64,000 nucleotides of DNA, taken from NCBI GenBank assembly GCA_018136815.1, contig CM030938.1, positions 1,214,202 through 1,278,201 of the forward strand. The letters are read 5' to 3'. A program made the position numbers and the translations under genes. The notes under the pieces were generated by a model. The model searched no databases. It was not told the DNA's origin and saw nothing but the letters and a program-made list of their open reading frames with translations. Positions 41,191 through 48,318 of this stretch are shown in pieces. This DNA comes from Isochrysis galbana. Lineage: Eukaryota; Haptophyta; Isochrysidales; Isochrysidaceae. Positions within the stretch are counted from its first letter, which is position 1. Each line of letters begins with the position of its first letter.

Positions 41191-41589
41191 TCTGTCTATC
41201 ATGTTCACAGCCTTAACGTTGAAAGCGACGCTTAGAATAGAAGATGAGAGCACCCGTGGGTCCTTTGAGCACAAATTCGGAAGCTTGACGCGGCAACCTA
41301 TTTGTACGCATCGTCCCACCCATTTCTCCCTTTTACAGGAGTTTTGCTCGGGTGTTGCGGTGGGTGCAACCGCAGACGACACGCGTCTCATCTCCTGCAA
41401 ACAACGGCAATCAACGAAGAAAGAGAAACAATCTGCAACAACAACGAAAGGGAGGGAATGGTTCCGAAGACAAGTGAGCTACGATCTCCGACAACTCTAT
41501 TATTAGAGTGGGGGAGAGAAGTCACATAGGAGGGAGGGGAGGAAAGACAGCGGACGGAGCGTCGAGCGACGACAAAGAGCGACGGAGCC
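41191..41589. other. spacer upstream of a small charged frame
   Basis: No feature is supported. Overlapping short frames exist on both strands. Confidence 0.3.
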
Positions 41590-41880
41590 ATGATGAGCGA
41601 GAAAGAGATCGACATCCGCTGCACCGAGCTCCGGAAGTACTTCTTGGAGGCGCGCAATGGCTACACGACGAAGGGAGGCGAGAGGCGGTCGATGTCGCCG
41701 TGGGAGCACGTCCCAAGCGAGGTCGACGCTCGCCGAGCTGAACAAGAACGGCGGGTTCAGCGGGCAGTCAAGATGGCGAAGATGATGAAGAGCCCGACGG
41801 GCAACCCCGACGTGGAGCTGACCGAGATGGAGACGATGGCGGCGAAGCTCGAGGCGCTCTGTATACGAAACATCACTTAG
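41590..41880 (+). CDS. small charged hypothetical protein
   Basis: ATG 41590 opens 96 residues (MMSEKEIDIRCTELRKYFLE onward) ending CIRNIT with TAG at 41878-41880. It is Glu/Lys/Arg-rich, probably helical, and has several Met residues (VKMAKMMKSPTGNPDVELTE). No family was recognised. About 90 bases downstream the sequence turns into the LINE family B 3' end, so the frame could be the last part of an element protein. It does not resemble the end of the other family B copy (47606-47785). Confidence 0.35.
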   Translation: MMSEKEIDIRCTELRKYFLEARNGYTTKGGERRSMSPWEHVPSEVDARRAEQERRVQRAVKMAKMMKSPTGNPDVELTEMETMAAKLEALCIRNIT

Positions 41881-41969
41881 GATAGATAAAAACTTTACTG
41901 GCAGTAAACTTGCTTAGCGGAGATCAAAGCAAGATCACACGGACTCAAGGGAGGGTACCTCGAGCAAAG

Positions 41970-42190
41970 TTAGAGCACAGGAGAAGCCACAGTCTCCCGC
42001 CCCTTTCTCTCCGACTCCTTGCCGAAGCAGCGCGCACGGCCTCCCCGGAACCAGCTTCTCCGCTAAAGAGGGAATTGGGGAAGGGGAAGGGGGTTGATAG
42101 GGGTTAGGGTTGGGTCGTAGGGAGGTTCACTAGCAAGCTGCCTCACGCCGCACATGTAGCGGGAATTTTTAAGAAGATTTTTTTTCTCGG
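41970..42190 (+). repeat. LINE family B 3' end
   Basis: From GCCACAGTCTCCCGCCCC through CCTCCCCGGAACCAGCTTCT, GGGGTTAGGGTTGGG and GCTGCCTCACGCCGCACATG to TAGCGGGAATTTTTAAGAAG and a T run, it matches 47910-48107 nearly base for base. There is no coding part of the 47-kb copy here, so this is a short 3' insertion or a different element sharing the tail. The T tract is again on the sense strand. Confidence 0.75.
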
Positions 42191-42329
42191 TGGTGCGCGG
42201 GCGTGGCCCGTTGGCTCTTGCGCCCACTTGGTCGGGCGGGTCGTCCTGACGCGGTCGCTTCGACGACAAGGGGGTGTCCATGAATGCGTCGTCCATCGCG
42301 GCGAGGGCGGGAGGCGGCGCGCGCTCCAT
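42191..42329 (-). pseudogene. N-terminal fragment of an unknown mobile-element protein (MERAPPPALAAMDDA)
   Basis: Met at 42329 on the minus strand opens MERAPPPALAAMDDAFMDTP with a basic SSKRPRQDDPPDQ stretch. The upstream DNA (ACTATCGTTAAAACGATAGG, a perfect palindrome on either strand at 42334-42352) and the start are repeated at 62940-63040, with expanded CGCG and Ala codons. The two copies define the 5' end of a dispersed element. The frame runs here straight into the LINE-B tail in antisense, so it is truncated. Confidence 0.45.
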
Positions 42330-42807
42330 GACCCTATCGTTTTAACGATAGTTGTTAATGGCTGATGGCTAAGTTGTCTGACCGTCCTATCGACGCTAGG
42401 GCCGGTGCTCGGCATGAGATGTCCCTAGTCCCGGGGCTCAGGAAGGTGGCACACTCATATCAGGTGCTTGGTCCTCATCCGCGCCTCTGTCTACACAAGG
42501 CACGCACGTGTCGCTGTTGCAAGCCTTTCTTGCGGCTGAGCGAATGGCATGCAAGCGCTCGCCAACAAGCTAGAGATGGTCGCCTCTCCCACACATCTTT
42601 AGACAATATGCTACCGCATTCGCTCACGCGACAACCGTTGCTACTCAAAGGCGCCTAAGATCCTGCGCTACGAGCATGCATGTGACCTGCAACACGCATT
42701 CTACGCCATCCATTTCGCTTCCCACAACCGCGCACATGCAGCATGCGTGCGCACTCGTGCGCACGGTAACAAAGGCAAGCTTGAGGCGCTCGCCCGCGCA
42801 TCCCTCC
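42330..42807. other. 3' flank of the kinase-epimerase gene, no gene seen
   Basis: This lies between the mobile-element fragment and the stop of the minus-strand fusion gene. No coding or RNA feature is supported. Confidence 0.35.
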
Positions 42808-45273
42808 TCAGCGGCCGTGCTCGATGAGTGCCGCCTCGAGCGCATCGAATGCCTCGGAGAGCCCGTTCGGCGCTCCAAAGAGCGCGCTGCCCGCCACAAG
42901 GGCGTTGGCTCCCGCAGCGGCAGCCAGGGGCGCAGTTCGCTCGCTGATGCCTCCGTCGGCCTGGATTATGGGCAGGCTTGGGAACGTGTAGGCAATCTGC
43001 CGCACCTTGTCAAGGCACGCCTCCTGGAATTGCTGTCCGCCCCGGCCGGGCTCGACGCACAGGACGTCGACCAAGTCGCACACGCCGGCACGCAGTAGTG
43101 GCAGGATAGCGTCGACAGGTGTCGACGGGGCGATGCACACGCCCACTAGGCAGCTGCGGTCGCGGATGTGGCGGGCGAGCTCCTCGGCCGCGCCGGTGGA
43201 GCCGAGCGCTTCCCACTGCATTGTGATAGAGCCCGCGCCGGCCGCCGCGAATTCATCGATGAGGCTCCTTGTGGGGTGAGCCACCCCGAGGTGCACGTCG
43301 ACGTGGAGAGAGGGCGCGGCCCTCCGGATGGCCGCCACAGTGGCAGGGCCCATGCTCGAGTAAGCGCCGGCGGCGATGGGCGAGCCGTCATACACGTCCA
43401 CGTGCACCCATGCGCCCGGGTACGAGGCCGCGGCCTCGATGTCGCGCGCGGCTGCCGCATAGGCTCCGGCGTCGGCCGCAAGAAGCGAGGGCACAACGAG
43501 CGCATGCCGGCCCGATGGGCGAAGCGCGAGCGGCGCCGCGCGAGCGCGCGCGGCGAGTCGGCGGGCCCAGCCTGAGGCGAGTCGGCGCGAGAGGGGCGCG
43601 AGCGTGTGGGAGGCATGCCGGTAGACGGCCCGGTAGAGCGCGTCGTACTGTGCCGCATGGCCCGCCTCGGGCTCAACCACGCGCGCCTGGTGCACCATTG
43701 CATGCACTGCAGCACACACGTCGCCGCCATGCGCGAGCTGCGCCATCGCGAGGACGGCGCCTCCGAGAAGTGGAGCTTCGCCCGTCTCTCCCACAAGCAC
43801 AGGCACGCCCGTCGCGTCGGCATGCATTTGTAGCCACAGCTCCGAGCGCGTGGCACCACCGGCCATCCGGAGGGAGGTGGGAGCTGCGCCCAACACGGCT
43901 GCGAGCGCGTCAACCGAGGCGCGTGTGCCCATGCACACCGCCTCGAGCAAGGCGCGCCAGACGTGCGCGCGCGTGTGTTTAAGCGACAGACCAATGAGTG
44001 CGCCGCGCGCCAGCGGATCGGTCACTGGCGTGCGCGAGCCCTGAAGCGTCTCGAGCGCGAGGCAACCCTCTGCACCCACCGGAAGAGCGGCGGCGGCCGC
44101 GTCCAGCTCGCTCAGCGACAACCCGCCCTCCACGCCGGCCTCGCACCCGAAGAGGCGGCGGCCCCATTGAAGCGCCGCGCCGGTACTCGACTGACCTCCT
44201 TCCACCATGGCGAGCCACGGCAGCGGCGCGCCGCGGTAGCATCCCCAGCACCCCGCCGCCGTGCGCGGCCGCTCATCACCACCCAGCTCCATTACTGCGA
44301 GCTGTAGGTGTGACGAGCCTGTCACGACGCCGACCGTGCCGCCGCCGACAGCGCCGAGGCCAACCATCCCGACGAAGGCGTCGGCGCCACCCTGCACGAG
44401 CACGACGCCCGGTGCCAGCCCAAGATGCGCGCACGCCGCCGCTGTAAGCGGGCCAATGACCTCGCCCATCGCAACACAACGCGATGGCCACTTGGCAGGT
44501 AGGTCGGCCAGCCCGACGCGCTCCAACAACGAGGTCGGCTTGCCGCCGAAGCCACCTTCGCCGGCAGGCGCGGGCAGCAGCGCCTCGACGCCATCGCAGT
44601 GCCACCGCGTCGCCACGTTGCACCCGCCCGCCACCAGCTCGCCCGTGCACATGAAGTTGAGCCAGTCCTGGCACTCGCACACGGTCGCGGCAGCCTCCCA
44701 CACCTCTGGCTCGTTCTGCTTGAGCCAGAGGGCCTTGGGCAGCATCCACTCGGCGGAGAGCGGTCCGGCGCCATCGCAATTGACACGCAGCGCCGGATCG
44801 CCCTTGCCGAGCGCCAGGATCTCCGCCGCTTGAGGAGCAGAGCGAGCATCCATCCAGAGCAGCGCCGGCCGAAGCGGTGTGCCCTCGCTGTCGAGCGCCA
44901 CGACCGTACACGAGGTGGAGGCGATGCAGAGCGCCTCGACCGTGTCCATCGTCGATGCCTCCGCCACCGCCGCACGCACCGCCGCGCCCACGCCCGCCCA
45001 CCAGTCCGCAGGCGCCTGCTCGGCCCAGCCGGCGAGCTTAAATGTAGTTTCGTGGCTCTTCACTCCAGAGCCCACCAGCCTCCCCCGCTCGTCCCACAAC
45101 GCAGCGCGGGTCGACTCAGTGCCGACGTCGACGGAAACGACTAACCGGGTGTGTGCTGTAGGTATCGAGCACCATAGCGCCCACAGCGACACAGAGGAGA
45201 GCGCGGTGGAGAGCCGACTACGACGGGACGCCGTCGGCGCCATCCGCAGTAGGGTAAGGGGGGGGGCAGCCAA
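42808..45273 (-). CDS. FGGY D-ribulokinase-like / ribulose-5-phosphate 3-epimerase fusion
   Basis: One exon of 821 residues. Residues 1-42 form a leader (RRSRLSTALSSVSLWALWCS, then IPTAHT) that could be a signal peptide or part of a plastid-targeting signal. Residues 43 to about 560 are an FGGY carbohydrate kinase: VVSVDVGTESTRAALWDERG (phosphate 1), LLWMDARS, CDGAGPLSAEWMLPKALWLK, NVATRWHCDG, VLVQGGADAFVGMVGLGAVG and LRMAGGATRSELWLQMHADA. The NCDGAGPLSAEW form is typical of the D-ribulokinase/YpCarbK branch. Residues about 590-821 are ribulose-phosphate 3-epimerase: WVHVDVYDGS, LHVDVHLGVAHP, VEPGRGGQQFQEACLDKVRQ and IIQADGGISERTA. D-ribulose would be phosphorylated and the product epimerised to xylulose 5-phosphate by one protein, feeding the pentose-phosphate or Calvin pathway. 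Variants such as VYDG for the usual VMDG and the lost NPGFGG are noted. Confidence 0.9.
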   Translation of the reverse strand: MAAPPLTLLRMAPTASRRSRLSTALSSVSLWALWCSIPTAHTRLVVSVDVGTESTRAALWDERGRLVGSGVKSHETTFKLAGWAEQAPADWWAGVGAAVRAAVAEASTMDTVEALCIASTSCTVVALDSEGTPLRPALLWMDARSAPQAAEILALGKGDPALRVNCDGAGPLSAEWMLPKALWLKQNEPEVWEAAATVCECQDWLNFMCTGELVAGGCNVATRWHCDGVEALLPAPAGEGGFGGKPTSLLERVGLADLPAKWPSRCVAMGEVIGPLTAAACAHLGLAPGVVLVQGGADAFVGMVGLGAVGGGTVGVVTGSSHLQLAVMELGGDERPRTAAGCWGCYRGAPLPWLAMVEGGQSSTGAALQWGRRLFGCEAGVEGGLSLSELDAAAAALPVGAEGCLALETLQGSRTPVTDPLARGALIGLSLKHTRAHVWRALLEAVCMGTRASVDALAAVLGAAPTSLRMAGGATRSELWLQMHADATGVPVLVGETGEAPLLGGAVLAMAQLAHGGDVCAAVHAMVHQARVVEPEAGHAAQYDALYRAVYRHASHTLAPLSRRLASGWARRLAARARAAPLALRPSGRHALVVPSLLAADAGAYAAAARDIEAAASYPGAWVHVDVYDGSPIAAGAYSSMGPATVAAIRRAAPSLHVDVHLGVAHPTRSLIDEFAAAGAGSITMQWEALGSTGAAEELARHIRDRSCLVGVCIAPSTPVDAILPLLRAGVCDLVDVLCVEPGRGGQQFQEACLDKVRQIAYTFPSLPIIQADGGISERTAPLAAAAGANALVAGSALFGAPNGLSEAFDALEAALIEHGR

Positions 45274-45521
45274 AAAGAAATCTCCGCCGACAACACACTA
45301 TTTTTAAGGTGGTAGGCGGGTGGCCGCGCGAGGGGGGGGGGGGGGGGGGAAGTACTCTAGCGCGAAAAGAAGGGGCGCGGGAGCGCCCACGCGCCAGGCA
45401 AGCTTGGCCACAATGTCCGCCGCCGAGGCCCATCAGGGCACAGGGGCTGCGGCGGAGGGGCAGGGTGAGTCTCTGCCACCTACCCCTCGGGCCCCCCCCA
45501 CAACTCCCGTCGACTGGGGCC
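45274..45521. other. upstream flank of the fusion gene
   Basis: It contains a poly-G run (45331-45349) and GC-rich sequence. It separates the minus-strand fusion gene from the first copy of the repeat module. No gene was seen. Confidence 0.4.
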
Positions 45522-45692
45522 AGGTCGTTTGCCTTCATTTGGTACCCCCCGTTTCCCAATACGCAATGCGTCGGTACAAAAAAAATGTGGTCGGTAAAGA
45601 GGTCGTTTGACTTGACTGTTCGAAGAGATAACCCGCGGGACACGGGAACTGTTCTGAGGGTGCTTCATTTTTTTTTGGGTGGGGGTCGCTTG
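45522..45692 (+). repeat. MRRYKK repeat module, copy 1 (short)
   Basis: The leader AGGTCGTTTGCCTTCATTTG GTACC...CGTTTCCCAATACGCAATGC GTCGGTACAAAAAAAATGTGG is followed directly by TCGGTAAAGAGGTCGTTTGA and the conserved tail ACCCGCGGGACACGGGAACT, ending in a T run and GGGTGGGGGTCGCTTG. ATG in the leader gives MRRYKKNVVGKEVV and a stop. Relative to copy 2 it lacks about 310 bases between leader and tail. Confidence 0.8.
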
Positions 45693-45990
45693 TGTTTTTT
45701 TTGGGTGGGAGCTGTCCCGCAGGGGAGGGGGGGGGGGACAGCTCCCGGCGTCGGGGGGGGGTGGGAGGGGAGGGGGGAAGGGAATCCCCCCCGAACATGT
45801 ATTCCAACGTTGGGGTAACAGCTTGTAATGGGTTTAACCTGTTAATGGCCACTAACAGGGTATTAACACCCCTAAAACAACCTGTTAACACCCAGAAAAA
45901 AACTCAACCTGTTAATGTGCTGACCTTGAAAAACTACTAATGGGTTTCCAAAAAACTTGCCTGTTAATGGTCAGCCCTAGCCTTGATACC
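45693..45990. other. spacer between repeat modules
   Basis: A G-rich block (45720-45790) is followed by a stretch in which AACCTGTTAA/TGTTAATGG-type motifs recur five to six times (45835-45970). Apart from this short degenerate repeat nothing is recognised. Confidence 0.45.
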
Positions 45991-46475
45991 TAGGTCGTTT
46001 GCCTTCATTTGGTACCCCTCGTTTCCCAATACGCAATGCGTCGGTACAAAAAAAAATGTGGCCGTGAATACAACAAACAAATGGCGGCGGGCTTGGTGGC
46101 ACATCTCTCGATACAAATCGAGAATCATAAGGTGGTTATAAAAGCTAGCGAAGAGGGTATAAAGTCATGCGATCGCGCGATTTATCTATTACAGAATGTG
46201 AGATTGACTTCTAATATATTTCAAAATAGTATTGAAACCAATACGGAAGTTGGTAAATTAGAACACAAAAAAATGCTGTTTAGAGAACAAATCCGTTTAG
46301 CGAACGAGGAAATCAAACAACTCAGACAAGAAATACAATATTGGGCGATGACCCCCGATACCACCACAAGGACTCGGTAAAGAGGTCGTTTGACTTGACT
46401 GTTCGAAGAGATAACCCGCGGGACACGGGAACTGTTCTGAGGGTGCTTCATTTTTTTTTTGGGTGGGGGTCGCTT
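45991..46475 (+). repeat. MRRYKK repeat module, copy 2 (full)
   Basis: The leader at 45991-46061 and the tail at 46373-46475 match copy 1 almost exactly. Between them sit about 311 bases of AT-rich sequence that contain the coding frame described at 46036-46380. The base composition of this insert (many AAA, AAT and ATA codons) differs clearly from the GC-rich host genes. Confidence 0.8.
46036..46380 (+). CDS. 114-residue coiled-coil-like protein in the repeat module
   Basis: ATG 46036 lies in the shared leader and gives MRRYKKKCGREYNKQMAAGL, then a helical, charged protein (QIENHKVVIKASEEGIKSCD and KLEHKKMLFREQIRLANEEI, then KQLRQEIQYW) ending MTPDTTTRTR with TAA. Heptad-like spacing of hydrophobic residues in the last 45 residues suggests a coiled coil. 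No family was recognised. The AT-rich codon use suggests foreign origin, for example a virus or another mobile element. The last ten residues are conserved in the deletion variant at 35564-35605, so the end of the frame is under some kind of preservation or recent copying. Confidence 0.5.
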   Translation: MRRYKKKCGREYNKQMAAGLVAHLSIQIENHKVVIKASEEGIKSCDRAIYLLQNVRLTSNIFQNSIETNTEVGKLEHKKMLFREQIRLANEEIKQLRQEIQYWAMTPDTTTRTR

Positions 46476-46560
46476 GTTTTTTGACGCGGGGTGGAAAGCG
46501 CGCGCAAAAAGCGCGCGCGTTTAGCTCGGGCTCTCTCTCTCCTGCCACCGGTTCTCTCCT

Positions 46561-46808
46561 AGGTCGTTTGCCTTCATTTGGTACCCCTCGTTTCCCAATA
46601 CGCAATGCGTCGGTACAAAAAAATCCACCTCAAGCTTGAGGAACTTGAGATTGGGGAATGCGTTCACCACCTCCCTCAGGAAGCCTTCGACAATCACATC
46701 CGGCATCAGCGTGAGCCTGTGTATATTGCGTGTCGTCCCACGCGATCATACAACGAGACGGGCCCCGACTCGAGCAACGTCCACAACCACCGGAGGAGCA
46801 AGAGTTAG
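46561..46808 (+). repeat. MRRYKK repeat module leader, copy 3, fused to other sequence
   Basis: 46561-46622 repeats the leader to the A run. What follows differs from copies 1 and 2. The ATG at 46605 now reads MRRYKKIHLKLEELEIGECV onward for 67 codons. On the minus strand the same stretch resembles a leucine-rich-repeat segment (LREVVNAFPNLKFLKLEVDF), so the leader may have landed next to a captured, inverted gene piece. The tail motif is absent. Confidence 0.6.
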
Positions 46809-47785
46809 TCCCTCAAGAAGATCCGGACGCGCATGATCTAGGTGACATTCTAGTGGACAGAGACCATAACTTCTATCTGCGCCGAAAAGGCGATCACCAC
46901 AAAGTCCAACTTAATGTTATGGGAGAGCCCCATATCCACGAGCGGATCAGCCCGCAACTATTGCCCGATGAGCTATTCACCCCACTGAAGTGGGGACGAG
47001 CGTACGAAGGCCCGGCGGAAACAGCGTATCCGATACCTCAAGAGTACACGCTAAAAGGCACGCAAACTACGCTAGAGGATGTGAGTGCCAGGGTCTTGAC
47101 TAAAGCGTTCCTCGCTTTGAGGAAAACCAAAGCACAAAAATCCACACTAAGATGGGAGAAAAGGTTACCGGTCCTCTCGGGGAAGTGGAAACAAGTATCG
47201 CAACTGTACAAATATAACTTTTTAACACCTAGGGACTCCTATCTGCATTTTAAACATATTCTACATAGGAGAATAGCTACGGCGAACCGTTTTGCCGACG
47301 ATCCGACATGCCGCTTTTGTGGCATAGCCCCCGAGAGTTCCACTCACTTGGCCTCATGTATCGCGACGGAGCCGGTCTTTGAATTCATAGAAGGACTTTT
47401 AGGGATTTGCCTTAAGCCGGGATCCGAAATACCCCAACGTCTTTTCTGCTATCAGGTGGACAGACCGCACCCCTCCTCAGGATACTTAGGTATCTTGGCG
47501 TGGAGGTATATTCTAACCGACTTCTATAACATTCAGTATGGCAACGCGGACGGCAGGTCCGTCAGGTCGATCTTAAGAGCGATCCTCACGAGATATCACC
47601 TGTGAGTAACGGCGAAAGTCGGTTTCTTTCAGAGGCTAAAAAAACAACGGGAGAATATGGGGTTACACGCCCCGAGCAACAAACACATTAAGAGAATGAT
47701 AAGCCCGCTGTACACGGTGGACAAGGATTTCAACATAGGAACGTCGGAGGACCTCTTGCAAGCTTGCAAGCGGCAAGGGGGCTAG
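46730..47785 (+). pseudogene. LINE ORF2 C-terminal fragment, family B, with in-frame TGA
   Basis: The frame contains LPVLSGKWKQVSQLYKYNFL, PRDSYLHFKHILHRRIATAN, CRFCGIAPESSTHLASC (Cx2C x8 H x3 C) and LAWRYILTDFYNIQYGN. These correspond block by block to the family A copy at 15195-16059. The frame meets TGA at 47603-47605 and then continues in the same phase (VTAKVGFFQRLKKQRENMGL to ACKRQGG) up to TAG 47783-47785. The single in-frame stop may be a recent mutation. The upstream reverse transcriptase part is missing. The 3' UTR with its T-ended terminus follows to 48107. Confidence 0.8.
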
Positions 47786-48107
47786 ACCTACGACACATCA
47801 CCTAAAGCAGCTAAATCTCTGGGTAGGAATCACAGCAGTTACCAAAAAAGGAATCTAAATTATTTAAGGGAGAATAACCAAAGCTAACACCGAAAGCAAA
47901 GGACGAGCCACAGTCTCCCGCCCCCTTCTCTCCAACTCCTGGCCGAAGCAGCGCGCGCGGCCTCCCCGGAACCAGCTTCTCCGCTAACGAGGGAACTGGG
48001 GAAGGGGGAGGGGGTTGTTAGGGGTTAAGGTTGGGTAGTAGGGAGGTACACAAGCACACTGCCTCACGCCGCACACGTAGCGGGGTTTTTTAAGAAGATT
48101 TTTTTCT
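47786..48107 (+). repeat. 3' UTR and terminus of LINE family B
   Basis: From GCCACAGTCTCCCGCCCCCT through CCTCCCCGGAACCAGCTTCT, GGGGTTAAGGTTGGG and TGCCTCACGCCGCACACGTA to GCGGGGTTTTTTAAGAAGAT and a T run, the stretch 47910-48107 matches 41970-42190. It ends 211 bases before the ATG of the molybdopterin gene, so the insertion sits in that gene's promoter region. Confidence 0.75.
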
Positions 48108-48318
48108 CTCTCTCTCGCTTCGAAGTAGTAAAATACAAACCTTTTGTTTTTGGCGTCGGCCCTCGGCTGCGCCGACCGACGCCTCTGGCTGCTGCTTTCT
48201 TCTCGTCGTCGGCCTCGCTCTCCCTCTCCCTCCCTCCCTCCCTCTCTCTCTCTCTCTCCCTCCCTCTCCACCACACACACACACACCCGCCCCCCATCCC
48301 CCTCCTCCCCAAAAGCCA

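Noticed and set aside
42098-42112. GGGGTTAGGGTTGGG as a telomere-like repeat
   Set aside because: It occurs at the same place in both LINE family B tails, so it is part of the element and not a telomeric insertion.
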